This document shows positions 1 through 15,000 of a stretch of DNA of 64,000 bases, piece by piece. The stretch's first letter is position 1, and each line of letters starts with the position of its first letter. The notes under the pieces are model-generated. The model had not been told where the DNA came from, did not search any database, and saw nothing but the letters and a program-made list of their open reading frames with translations. The translations under genes were made by a program, and so were the position numbers. The DNA is from Toxotes chatareus (lineage: Eukaryota; Chordata; Actinopteri; Toxotidae), in NCBI GenBank assembly GCA_016801885.1, contig CM028884.1, forward strand, positions 9,676,181 through 9,740,180, written 5' to 3'.

Positions 1-3000
1 GGTCTTACAAAATTTTTTTGACTTTTTTTTTTTTTTTGACGCCTTTTACTATAGTATGACGTTTTTTATGATGATTTTGAGGTCTTACAAAATTTGACTT
101 TTTTGCCATTTTTTTTTTGCCTTTTACTATAGTATGACGTTTTTTATGACATTTTGAGGTCTTACAAAATTTGACTTTTTTTGCCATTTTTTGACGCTTT
201 TTACTATAGTATGATGTTTTTTATGACATTTTGAGGTCTTACAAAATTTGACATTTTGAGGTTTTTTATGACATTTTGAGGTCTTTTTTTTTTGCCATTT
301 TTTGACGCTTTTACTATAGTATGATTTTTTTCTATGACATTTTGAGGTCTTACAAAATTTGACTTTTTTTTTTTGCTTATTTTTTTTTTTGACGCCTTTA
401 CTATAGTATGACGTTTTTTTATGATGACATTTTGAGGTCTTACAAAATTTGACTTTTTTTTTTTTTTTTGACGCCTTTACTATAGTATGACGTTTTTTTT
501 TATGACATTTTGAGGTCTTACAAAATTTGACTTTTTTTTTTTGCCATTTTTTTGACGCTTTTACTATAGTATGATGTTTTTTATGACATTTTGAGGTCTT
601 ACAAAATTTGACTTTTTTTATTTTTTGACGCTTTTACTATAGTATGACGCTTTTTATGACATTTTGAGGTCTTATGACTTTTTTTGACATTTTTGAGGTC
701 TTATATATGTATGACGACTTTTTTTTTGAGGTCTTTTTGACTTTTTTGCTTTTTTGACTATTTACTATAGTATGATTTTTTTTTATGACATTTTGAGGTC
801 TTACAAAAATTTGACTTTTTTTTTTTATTTTTGACGCCTTTACTATAGTATGATCGCTTTTTATGACATTTTGAGGTCTTACAAAAATTTTGACTTTTTT
901 TTTATTTTTTGACGCTTTTACTATAGTATGACGTTTTTTTTGATGACATTTTGAGGTCTTACAAAATTTTGACTTTTTTTTGCCATTTTTTGACGCTTTT
1001 ACTATAGTATGATGTTTTTTTTTGACATTTTGAGGTCTTACAAAATTTGACTTTTTTGCCATTTTTTTGACGCCTTTTATAGTATGACGCTTTTATGACA
1101 TTTTGAGGTCTTACAAAATTTGACTTTTTTTTTGCCATTTTTTTTACTATAGTATGACGCTTTTTATGACATTTTGAGGTCTTACAAAAATTGACTTTTT
1201 TTTGCCATTTTTTGACGCCTTTACTATAGTATGACGATGTTTTTATGACATTTTGAGGTCTTACAAAAATTTGACTTTTTTTTTGCCATTTTTTGACGCT
1301 TTTTTACTATAGTATGATGTTTTTTATGACATTTTGAGGTCTTACAAAATTTTGACTTTTTTTTGCCATTTTTTGACGCTTTTACTATAGTATGATGACG
1401 TTTTTTTATGACATTTTGAGGTCTTACAAAATTTGACTTTTTTTTGCCATTTTTTGACGCCTTTACTATAGTATGACGCTTTTTTGACATATTGAGGTCT
1501 TATGACGTTTTTTATGACATTTTAGGTCTTTGACTTTTTTTTGAGGTCTTTTTTTTTTTTTTTGCCATTTTTTGACGCCTTTACTATAGTATGACGTTTT
1601 TTATGACACATTTTGAGGTCTTACAAAATTTGACTTTTTTGCCATTTTTTGACGCTTTTACTATAGTATGATGTTTTTTTTATGACATTTTGAGGTCTTA
1701 CAAAAATTTGACTTTTTTTTGCTATTTTTTTGACGCTTTACTATAGTATGACGTTTTTTATGACATTTTGAGGTCTTACAAAATTTGACTTTTTTTTGCC
1801 ATTTTTGACGCTTTTACTTACTATAGTATGATGTTTTTTATGACATTTTGAGGTCTTACAAAAATTTGACTTTTTTTTGCCATTTTTTGACGCCTTTACT
1901 ATAGTATGATGTTTTTTTTTGACATTTTGAGGTCTTACAAAATTTGACTTTTTTGCCATTTTTGACGCTTTTTTAGTACGACCTTTACTATAGTATGAGG
2001 TTTTTTATGACATTTTTGAGGTCTTACAAAATTTGACTTTTTTTTTTGACTTTTTTTTTTTTGACGCTTTTACTATAGTATGACGTTTTTTTTTATGACA
2101 TTTTGAGGTCTTACAAAAATTTTTTTTTTTGCCATTTTTGACGCCTTACTATAGTATGATGACGTTTTTTATGACATTTTGAGGTCTTACAAAATTTGAC
2201 TTTTTTTTGCCATTTTTTGACGCTTTACTATAGTATGATGTTTTTTATGACATTTTGAGGTCTTATTTGACATTTTTTTGCAGGTTTTGACGCTTTACTA
2301 TAATGATTTTTACTTTTTTTCTTACAAAATTTGACTTTTTTTGCCATTTTTTGACGCCTTTTTATGAGTATGACGCTTTTTATGACATTTTGAGGTCTTA
2401 CAAAATTTTGACTTTTTTTGCCATTTTTTGACGCCTTTACTATAGTATGACGCTTTTTTATGACATTTTGAGGTTTTGAGGTTTTTGCTTAAAAATTTGA
2501 CTTTTTGCCATTTTTTTTACGACTTACTATAGTATGATGACTTTTTTTGACATTTTTGAGGTCTTACAAAATTTTTTGACTTTTTTTTTGTCTATTTTTT
2601 TTTTTTTGCCTTTTTTACTATACTATAGTATGATGTTTTTTATGACATTTTGAGGTCTTACAAAATTTTGACTTTTTTTTGCCATTTTTGACGCCTATAG
2701 TATGATGTTTTTTATGACATTTTGAGGTCTTTTTTGACTTTTTTTTTGATTTTGAGGTCTTACTAAATGACGTTTTTTTATGACTTTTTCTTACAAAAAT
2801 TTTTTTTTTTGACGCGCTTACTATACTATAGTATGACGTTTTTTATGACATTTTGAGGTCTTACAAAATTTGACTTTTTTTTGCCATTTTTTGACGCCTT
2901 ACTATAGTATGACGTTTTTTATGACATTTTGAGGTCTTACAAAAATTTGACTTTTTTTTTTGCCATTTTTTGACGCCTTACTATAGTATGATGTTTTTTA

Positions 3001-6000
3001 TGACATTTTGAGGTCTTACAAAAATTTGACTTTTTTTGCCATTTTTTGACGCCTTACTATAGTATGATGTTTTTTATGACATTTTGAGGTCTTACAAAAA
3101 TTTGACTTTTTTGCCTTTTTTGACGCTTTTTGACGCTTTTACGACATTTTGACTATAGTATGACGTTTTTTATGACATTTTGAGGTCTTTTAAAAATTTT
3201 TGACTTTTTTTTTTTGCCATTTTTTGACGCGCTACTATAGTATGATGTTTTTTTTGATGACATTTTGAGGTCTTACAAAATTTGACTTTTTTTTTGCCAT
3301 TTTTTTGACGCTTTACTATAGTATGATGTTTTTTATGACATTTTGAGGTCTTACAAAATTTGACTTTTTTTGCCATTTTTTGACGCCTTTACTATAGTAT
3401 GACGTTTTTTATGACATTTTCTTACAGACTTTTTTGTCTTTACATAAATTTTTTTATGACTTTTTCTTACATTTTTTTTGCCATTTTTGACGCTTTACTA
3501 CTATAGTATGATGTTTTTTATGACATTTTGAGGTCTTACAAAATTTGACTTTTTTTTTATTTTTGACGCCTTACTATAGTATGACGTTTTTTATGACATT
3601 TTGAGGTCTTACAAAATTTGACTTTTTTGCCATTTTTTTGACGCTTTTACTATAGTATGATGTTTTTTTATGACATTTTGAGGTCTTACAAAATTTGACT
3701 TTTTTTTGCCATTTTTTGACGCTTTTACTATAGTATGATGTTTTTTATGACATTTTGAGGTCTTACAAAAATTTGACTTTTTTTTTTACCATTTTTTGAC
3801 GCCTTTACTATAGTATGATGTTTTTTTGATGACATTTTGAGGTCTTACAAAATTTGACTTTTTTTGATTTTTGACGTCTTACTAAATTTGACTTTTTTTA
3901 TATGACATTTTGACTTTTGATTTTTTTTGACTTTTTTTTTTGCCATTTTTGACGCCTTTTTACTATAGTATGATGACGCTTTTTATGACATTTTGAGGTC
4001 TTACAAAATTTGACTTTTTTTTTTTATTTTTTGACGCTTTTACTATAGTATGATGTTTTTTATGACATTTTGAGGTCTTAAAAATTTGACTTTTTTTTTG
4101 CCATTTTTTGACGCTTTACTATAGTATGATGATTTTTTTTATGACATTTTGAGGTCTTACAAAATTTGACTTTTTTTGCCATTTTTTGACGCTTTTACTA
4201 TAGTATGACGCTTTTTTATGACATTTTGAGGTCTTACAAAATTTGACTTTTTTTTGCCATTTTTGACGCTTTTTACTATAGTATGACGTTTTTTTATGAC
4301 ATTTTGAGGTCTTACAAAATTTGACTTTTTTTTGCCATTTTTTGACGACTTTTACTATAGTATGATGACTTTTTTATGACATTTTGAGGTCTTACAAAAA
4401 AATTTGACTTTTTTTGCCATTTTTTGACGCTTTACTATAGTATGACGTTTTTTTATGACATTTTGAGGTCTTAAAAATTTGACTTTTTTTTGCCATTTTT
4501 TTGACGCCTTTACTATAGTATGACGTTTTTTTATGACATTTTGAGGTCTTACAAAATTTGACTTTTTTTTTGCCATTTTTTTGACGCCTTTTTACTATAG
4601 TATGATGATGTTTTTTTATGACATTTTGAGGTCTTACAAAAATTTGACTTTTTTTTTTGCCATTTTTTGACGCCTTTACTATAGTATGATATTTTTATGA
4701 CATTTTGAGGTCTTATGACATTTTTTGCCAGGTCTTTTGACGCCTTACTATTTGACTTTTTTTTTTTGATTTTTGAATTTGACTTTTTTTGCCATTTTTT
4801 GACGCTTTACTATAGTATGATGACGTTTTATGACATTTTGAGGTCTTACAAAATTTGACTTTTTTTGCCATTTTTTTGACGCCTCTTTACTATAGTATGA
4901 TGTTTTTTATGACATTTTGAGGTCTTACAAAATTTGACTTTTTTTTGCCATTTTTTGACGCTTTTACTATAGTATGACGTTTTTTTATGACATTTTGAGG
5001 TCTTACAAAATTTGACTTTTTTTGCTATTTTTTGACGCTTTTTACTATAGTATGACGTTTTTTATGACATTTTGAGGTCTTACAAAAATTTGACTTTTTT
5101 TTTGCATTTTTTTGACGCCTTTACTACTATAGTATGATGTTTTTTTTGATGACATTTTTTGAGGTCTTACAAAATTTTTGACTTTTTTTTTGCCATTTTT
5201 TGACGCCTTTTACTATAGTATGATGACGTTTTTATGACATTTTGAGGTCTTACAAAAATTTGACTTTTTTTTGCCATTTTTTGACGCCTTACTATAGTAT
5301 GATGTTTTTTATGACATTTTGAGGTCTTACAAAAATTTGACTTTTTTTTGCCATTTTTTGACGCCTTACTATAGTATGACGTTTTTTATGACATTTTGAG
5401 GTCTTACAAAAATTTGACTTTTTTTTTGCCATTTTTTGACGCCTTACTATAGTATGACGTTTTTTGACATTTTGAGACATTTTGAGGTCTTTTTTGACGC
5501 CTTAAAATTGACTTTTTTTTTGAGCTTATTTTTTTTTTTTTGCTTTTTGACTATAGTATGACGTTTTTTATGACATTTTGAGGTCTTACAAAATTTGACT
5601 TTTTTGCCATTTTTTTGACGACTTTATTTTTTTTTGACATTTTGAGGTCTTAAAAAATTTGACTTTTTTTTGCATTTTTTGACGCTTTTTTTTACTATAG
5701 TATGATGTTTTTTTTGACATTTTGAGGTCTTACAAAATTTGACTTTTTTTTTTTTGCCATTTTTGACGCTTCTTTACTATAGTATGACGTTTTTTTATGA
5801 CATTTTGAGGTCTTACAAAATTTGACTTTTTTTGCCATTTTTTGACGCTTTTACTATAGTATGATGATGCTTTTTTATGACATTTTGAGGTCTTACAAAA
5901 ATTGACTTTTTTTTGCCATTTTTTGACGCCTTTACTATAGTATGACAGTTTTTTATGACATTTTGAGGTCTTACAAAAATTTTTTTTTTGCATTGACATT

Positions 6001-9000
6001 TTGAGGTCTTACAAAATTTGACTTTTTTTTGCCATTTTTTTTGACGCTTTTTATGACTATAGTATTTGACGTTTTTTTTTGACATTTTTGAGGTCTTACA
6101 AAATTTGACTTTTTTGCCATTTTTTGAATTTGACTTTTTTTTGCCACTATAGTATAGTATGATATGACGTTTTTATGACATTTTGAGGTCTTACAAAATT
6201 TTGACTTTTTTTTTGCCATTTTTGACGCCTTTACTATAGTATGACGCTTTTTTATGACATTTTGAGGTCTTACAAAATTTGACTTTTTTTGCCATTTTTT
6301 GACGCTTTACTATAGTATGACGTTTTTTTTATGACATTTTGAGGTCTTACAAAAAATTTGACTTTTTTTTTACCATTTTTTGACGCCTTTACTATAGTAT
6401 GACGTTTTTTATGACATTTTGAGGTCTTACAAAATTTGACTTTTTTTTTTTGCCATTTTTTGACGCCTTTTACTATAGTATGACGTTTTTTTTGATGACA
6501 TTTTGAGGTCTTACAAAATTTGACTTTTTTTTTTTTGATTTTTATAGATGCTTTTTTATGACATTTTGAGGTATGACGTTTTTTTTTTTTGATTTTTGAG
6601 GTCTTAGTATGATGTTTTTTATGACATTTTGAGGTCTTGAAAATTTTTTTTTTTTTTTTATTTTTTGACGCTTTTACTATAGTATGATGACGATTTTTTT
6701 TGATGATTTTTGAGGTCTTACAAAATTTGACTTTTTTTTGCCATTTTTTGACGCCTTTTACTATAGTATGATGATTTTTTTATGATGACATTTTGAGGTC
6801 TTACAAAAAATTTGACTTTTTTTGCCATTTTTTTTGACGCTTTTACTATAGTATGATGATTTTTTTATGACATTTTGAGGTCTTACAAAAATTTGACTTT
6901 TTTTGCCATTTTTTGACGCCTTACTATAGTATGATGTTTTTTATGACATTTTGAGGTCTTACAAAATTTGACTTTTTTTGCCATTTTTTGACGCCTTTAC
7001 TATAGTATGATGACGTTTTTTATGACATTTTGAGGTCTTACAAAATTTGACTTTTTTTTTTTTTTTTTTTTGACGCTTTTTACTATAGTATGACGTTTTT
7101 TATGACATTTTTGAGGTCTTACAAAAATTTGACTTTTTTTTGCCATTTTTGACGCTTTACTATAGTATGACGTTTTTTATGACATTTTGAGGTCTTAAAA
7201 AATTTGACTTTTTTTGCCATTTTTTGACGCTTACTATAGTATGACGATTTTTTTTGACATTTTGAGGTCTTACAAAATTTGACTTTTTTTGCCATTTTTT
7301 TGACGCCTTTACTAGTATGATGCTTTTTTATGACATTTTGAGGTCTTACAAAATTTGACTTTTTTTTGCCATTTTTGACGCTTTTTACTATAGTATGACG
7401 TTTTTTTATGACATTTTGAGGTCTTTAAACATTTTGAGGTCTTTGACAAAATAGTATGACTTTTTTGACATTTTGAGGTCTTTTTTTGACGCCATTTTTT
7501 GACGCTTTTACTATAGTATGACGCTTTTTTTGACATTTTTTGAGGTCTTACAAAATTTGACTTTTTTTTTGCATTTTTTTGACGCCTTACTATAGTATGA
7601 TCGCTTTTTTATGACATTTTGAGGTCTTACAAAAATTTGACTTTTTTTTTGCCATTTTTGACGCTTCTTACTATAGTATGATGTTTTTTTATGACATTTT
7701 GAGGTCTTACAAAATTTGACTTTTTTTGCCATTTTTTGACGCTTTACTATAGTATGACGTTTTTTTGACATTTTGAGGTCTTACAAAAATTTGACTTTTT
7801 TTTGCCATTTTTTTGATTTTTAGTATGACGTTTTTTACGACATTTTGACTTATAGTATGACGTTTTTTTATGATAGTATTTTTTTTATGACATTTTGAGT
7901 CTTACAAAATTTGACTTTTTTTTTGCCATTTTTGACGCTTTACTATACTATAGTATGACGTTTTTATGACATTTTGAGGTCAAAAAATTTGACTTTTTTT
8001 TTGCCATTTTTTGACGCTTTTTACTATAGTATGATGACGTTTTTTTATGACATTTTGAGGTCTTACAAAATTTTTGACTTTTTTTTGCCATTTTGACGCT
8101 TTTACTATAGTATGATGACGTTTTTTATGACATTTTGAGGTCTTACAAAATTTGACTTTTTTTGCATTTTTGACGCTTTTACTATAGTATGACGTTTTTA
8201 TGACATTTTGAGGTCTTACAAAATTTGACTTTTTTTTTGCCATTTTTTTGACGCCTTTACTATAGTATGACGTTTTTTTATGACATTTTGAGGTCTTACA
8301 AAATTTGACTTTTTTGCCATTTTTTGACGCCTTACTATAGTATGATTTTTTTATGACATTTTGAGGTCTTACAAAATTTGACTTTTTTTTGCCATTTTTT
8401 GACGCTTTACTATAGTTGATGTTTTTTATGACATTTTGAGGTCTTAAAAAAATTTGACTTTTTTTGCCATTTTTGACGCTTTACTATAGTATGATGTTTT
8501 TTTTTGATGACATTTTGAGGTCTTACAAAATTTGACTTTTTTGCCATTTTTTTTTGACGCTTTTTACTATAGTATGATGTTTTTTTTGACATTTTGAGGT
8601 CTTACAAAATTTGACTTTTTTTTTATTTTTTTGACGCCTTTACTATAGTATGATGTTTTTTATGACATTTTGAGGTCTTACAAAATTTGACTTTTTTTTG
8701 CCATTTTTTGACGCTTTACTATAGTATAGTATCGATTTTTTTGAGGTCTTACATGACATTTTGAGGTCTTACAAAATTTGACTTTTTTTTGCCATTTTTG
8801 ACGCCTTTTATACGCCTGATAGTATGATTTTTTTATGATTTTGAGGTCTTACAAAATTTGACTTTTTTGACTTTTTTTGCCATTTTTGACGCTTTTTACT
8901 ATAGTATGACGTTTTTTTTTATGACATTTTGAGGTCTTACAAAATTTGACTTTTTTTTGCCATTTTTTGACGCCTTTACTATAGTATGATGTTTTTTTTT

Positions 9001-12000
9001 GACATTTTGAGGTCTTACAAAAATTTGACTTTTTTTGCCATTTTTTGACGCTTTTACTATAGTATGATGTTTTTTATGACATTTTGAGGTCTTACAAAAA
9101 TTTGACTTTTTTTTTTGCCATTTTTGACGCTTTACTATAGTATGATGATCGCTTTTTATGACATTTTGAGGTCTTACAAAATTTGACTTTTTTTTTGCCA
9201 TTTTTTGACGCTTTACTATAGTATGATGTTTTTTATGACATTTTGAGGTCTTACAAAATTTTTTTTTTGCTTTTTTTGACTTTTTTTGACGCCTATGATT
9301 TTTTTTGACGCTTTTTACTATATTTTTTGAGGTCTTTTTGACGTTTTTTTTTTTTGACATTTTTTGAGGTCTTACAAAATTTGACTTTTTTTATGACATT
9401 TTTTGACGTCTTACAATAGTTTGACGTTTTTTATGACATTTTTTGAGGTCTTACAAAATTTGACGACTTTTTTTTTTGAGGTTTTTGAATTTGACTTTTT
9501 TTGCCATTTTTGACGCTTTACTATAGTATGATTTTTTTATGACATTTTGAGGTCTTACAAAATTTGACTTTTTTTGCCATTTTTTTTGACGCCTTTACTA
9601 TAGTATGATGCTTTTTATGACATTTTGAGGTCTTACAAAATTTGACTTTTTTTTGCATTTTTTGACGCTTTTACTATAGTATGACGTTTTTATGACATTT
9701 TGAGGTCTTACAAAATTTGACTTTTTTTTGCCATTTTTTGACGCCTTACTATAGTATGATGCTTTTTATGACATTTTGAGGTCTTACAAAATTTGACTTT
9801 TTTTTTTTGATTTTTTTGACGCTTTTACTATAGTATGATGTTTTTTTTTTGACATTTTGAGGTCTTACAAAATTTGACTTTTTTGCCATTTTTTGACGCC
9901 TTTACTATATAGTATGACGTTTTTTATGACATTTTGAGGTCTTACAAAATTTGACTTTTTTTTTGCCATTTTTTGACGCCTTTACTATAGTAGTATGACG
10001 TTTTTTTTTATGACATTTTGAGGTCTTACAAAATTTGACTTTTTTTTTTTGCCATTTTTTGATGACTTTTTTTTTATGATAGTATGACGCTTTTTTTTGA
10101 CATTTTGAGGTCTTACAAAATTTTTTATGACTTTTTTTGACATTTTTTTGACGCTTTTTTGACTTTATAGTATAGATGACGTTTTTTTATGACATTTTGA
10201 GGTCTTACAAAAATTTGACTTTTTTTTGCCATTTTTGACGCTTTTTTACTATAGTATGATGACGTTTTTTTTTATGACATTTTGAGGTCTTACAAAAATT
10301 TGACTTTTTTTGCCATTTTTTTTGACGCTTTTACTATAGTATGACGTTTTTTTATGACATTTTGAGGTCTTACAAAATTTGACTTTTTTTTGCATTTTTT
10401 GACGCCTTTACTATAGTATGATGTTTTTTATGACATTTTGAGGTCTTACAAAATTTGACTTTTTTTTGCCATTTTTTGACGCCTTTTATAGTATGACGCT
10501 TTTTATGACATTTTGAGGTCTTAAAAAAAATTTGACTTTTTGATATTTTTGACGCTTACTATAGTATTTTTTGATGACATTTTCTTACAAAATTTGACTT
10601 TTTTTTTGCCATTTTTGACGCTTTACTATAGTATGACGCTTTTTATGACATTTTGAGGTCTTACAAAATTGACTTTTTTTTGCCATTTTTTGACGCTTCT
10701 TTACTATAGTATGATGATTTTTTTTTTTATGACATTTTGAGGTCTTACAAAATTTGACTTTTTTTGCCATTTTTTGACGCCTTTACTATAGTATGACGTT
10801 TTTTTATGACATTTTGAGGTCTTACAAAATTTGACTTTTTTTGCCATTTTTTTTGACGCTTTTACTATAGTATGACGTTTTTTATGACATTTTGAGGTCT
10901 TACAAAATTTGACTTTTTTTTGCCATTTTTGACGCTTTACTTTACTATAGTATGACGTTTTTTATGACATTTTTTGAGGTCTTACAAAAATTTGACTTTT
11001 TTTTGCCATTTTTTGACGCCTTTACTATAGTATGATGTTTTTTATGACATTTTGAGGTCTTACAAAATTTGACTTTTTTTTTGCCATTTTTTGACGCTTT
11101 TACTATAGTATGATGTTTTTTATGACATTTTGAGGTCTTACAAAATTTGACTTTTTTTTGCCATTTTTTTGACGCTTTTACTATAGTAGATGACGTTTTT
11201 TATGACATTTTGAGGTCTTACAAAATTTGACTTTTTTTGCCATTTTTTTGACGCCTTACTATAGTATGACGTTTTTTATGACATTTGAGGTCTTTTTTAT
11301 GACATTTTTTGGTCTTTTTGAAATAGTTGACTTTTTTTGACATTTTTGACGCTTTTTTGACGCTTATACTATAGTATGATGTTTTTTATGACATTTTGAG
11401 GTCTTACAAAATTTGACTTTTTTTTTATTTTTTTGACGCTTTACTATAGTATGACGTTTTTTTTTATGACATTTTGAGGTCTTACAAAATTTGACTTTTT
11501 TTTTGCCATTTTTTGACGCTTTTACTATAGTATGATGTTTTTTTATGACATTTTGAGGTCTTACAAAATTTGACTTTTTTTTTTTACCATTTTTTGACGC
11601 TTTTGACTATATTTTTATGACATGACGTCTTTTTTATGACATTTTTTGGTCTTACAAAATTTGACTTTTTTTGATTTTGAGCCATTTTTTTTTTTTTTTT
11701 TTTTTTATACGTATGATAGTATGACGTTTTTTTATGACATTTTGAGGTCTTACAAAATTTGACTTTTTTTGCCATTTTTTGACGCTTTACTATAGTATGA
11801 TGCTTTTTTATGACATTTTGAGGTCTTACAAAATTTGACTTTTTTTTGCCATTTTTTGACGCTTTTACTATAGTATGATGTTTTTTATGACATTTTGAGG
11901 TCTTACAAAAATTTGACTTTTTTTTGCCATTTTTTGACGCTTTTTACTATAGTATGATGTTTTTTATGACATTTTGAGGTCTTACAAAATTTGACTTTTT

Positions 12001-15000
12001 TTTTTTGCTTATTTTTTGACGCTTTTTTGACTATAGTATGACGTTTTTTATGACATTTTGAGGTCTTACAAAAATTTGACTTTTTTTGCCATTTTTTGAC
12101 GCCTTTACTATAGTATGATGACGTTTTTGATGACATTTTGAGGTCTTACAAAAATTTGACTTTTTTGCCATTTTTTGACGCTTTACTATAGTATGACGCT
12201 TTTTTATGACATTTTGAGGTCTTACAAAATTTGACTTTTTTTTGCCATTTTTTGACGCTTTACTTACTATAGTATGATGATCGTTTTTTTATGACATTTT
12301 GAGGTCTTACAAAATTTTGACTTTTTTTTGCCATTTTTGACGCCTTTTTACTATAGTATGATGTTTTTTATGACATTTTGAGGTCTTACAAAATTTGACT
12401 TTTTTTGCCATTTTTGACGCTTTTACTATAGTATGATCGCTTTTTTTGACATTTTGAGGTCTTACAAAATTTGACTTTTTTTTATTTTTTGACGCTTTAC
12501 TATAGTATGACGTTTTTTTTTTTTGCATTTGACATTTTGAGGTCTTACAAAATTTGACTTTTTTTTTGACATTTTTTGACGCTTTTTGACGCTAGTATGT
12601 ATGATTTTTTTTATGACATTTTGAGGTCTTACAAAATTTGACTTTTTTTGCCATTTTTTTTGACGCTTTTACTATAGTATGACGTTTTTTTATGACATTT
12701 TGAGGTCTTACAAAATTTGACTTTTTTTGCCATTTTTTGACGCCTTTACTATAGTATGATGTTTTTTATGACATTTTGAGGTCTTACAAAATTTGACTTT
12801 TTTTTTGCCATTTTTGACGCCTTTACTATAGTATGATGACGTTTTTTTATGACATTTTGAGGTCTTACAAAATTTGACTTTTTTTTGCCATTTTTTGACG
12901 CCTTTACTATAGTATGATGACGTTTTTTATGACATTTTGAGGTATTTTTTTTTGACTTTGATAGTATGACGCTTTTTATGACATTTTGAGGTCTTACAAA
13001 AATTTGACTTTTTTTGCCATTTTTGACGCTTTTTGACGCTTTACTATAGTATGATGTTTTTTATGACATTTTGAGGTCTTACAAAATTTGACTTTTTTTT
13101 TTTGACGCATTTTTTGACGCTTGACATTTTACTATAAAATGACGACTTTTTTTTGCCACATTTTGAGGTCTTACAAAATTTGACTTTTTTTTGCCATTTT
13201 TTGACGCCTTTTTGACTTTACTATAGTATGACGCTTTTTATGACATTTTGAGGTCTTACAAAATTTGACTTTTTTTGCCATTTTTTGACGCCTTACTATA
13301 GTATGACGTTTTTTATGACATTTTGAGGTCTTACAAAAATTTGACTTTTTTTTTGCCATTTTTTGACGCCTTACTATAGTATGATGTTTTTTATGACATT
13401 TTGAGGTCTTACAAAAATTTGACTTTTTTTTGCCATTTTTTGACGCCTTACTATAGTATGACGTTTTTTATGACATTTTGAGGTCTTACAAAATTTGACT
13501 TTTTTGCCATTTTTTGACGCTTTTACTATAGTATGACGTTTTTATGACATTTTGAGGTCTTACAAAATTTGACTTTTTTGCCATTTTTTGATTTTATAGT
13601 AGGTGACGCTTTTTTGATGACATTTTGAGGTCTTACAAAATTTTTTGCTTTTTTTTGCCATTTTTATGACGCTTTTTTGACTATAGTATGATGACTTTTT
13701 TTGCCATGACATTTTGAGGTCTTACAAAATTTGACTTTTTTTTTTCTTACCATTTTTTGACGCTTTTTACTATAGTATGATGATGTTTTTTGACATTTTT
13801 GAGGTCTTACAAAATTTGACTTTTTTTTTTGCCATTTTTTGACGCCTTTTACTATAGTATGATTTTTTTTATGACATTTTGAGGTCTTACAAAATTTGAC
13901 TTTTTTTTGCCATTTTTTGACGCTTTACTATAGTATGACGTTTTTTTATGACATTTTGAGGTCTTACAAAATTTGACTTTTTTTTTTATTTTTTTGACGC
14001 TTTTTACTATAGTATGATGACGTTTTTTATGACATTTTGAGGTCTTACAAAATTTGACTTTTTTTTTGCCATTTTTGACGCTTTTACTATAGTATGACGC
14101 TTTTTATGACATTTTGAGGTCTTACAAAATTTGACTTTTTTTTATTTTTTGACGCCATTTTTTATAGTATGATGCATTTTGAGGTCTTACTATATGACGC
14201 TTTTTTTGACATTTTGACTATTTTTTTTTTATGAGGGTCTTACAAAAATTTGACTTTTTTTGCCATTTTTTGACGCTTTTACTATAGTATGACGTTTTTT
14301 ATGACATTTTGAGGTCTTACAAAATTTGACTTTTTTTGCCATTTTTTGACGCTTTTACTATAGTATGACGTTTTTTTATGACATTTTGAGGTCTTACAAA
14401 AATTTGACTTTTTTGCCATTTTTGACGCTTATACTATAGTATGACGTTTTTATGACATTTTGAGGTCTTACAAAATTTGACTTTTTTTTGCCATTTTTGA
14501 CGCTTTACTATAGTATGACGTTTTTTATGACATTTTGAGGTCTTACAAAATTTGACTTTTTTGCCATTTTTTGACGCTTTTACGGCCAGATGATGTTTTT
14601 TTTATGACATTTTGAGGTCTTACAAAATTTGACTTTTTTTTGCCATTTTTTGACGCTTTACTACTATAGTATGATGTTTTTTTATGACATTTTGAGGTCT
14701 TACAAAATTTGACTTTTTTTTTTGACATTTTTTTTGACGCCTTTTTACTATAGTATAGTATGATGCTTTTTTATGACATTTTGAGGTCTTACAAAATTTG
14801 ACTTTTTTTTGCCATTTTTTTTGACGCCTTACTATAGTATGATGACGCTTTTTATGACATTTTGAGGTCTTACAAAATTTGACTTTTTTTTTGCCATTTT
14901 TTGACGCTTTTACTATAGTATGATGTTTTTTATGACATTTTTTGAGGTCTTACAAAATTTGACTTTTTTTTTGCCATTTTTTGACGCCTTTTACTATAGT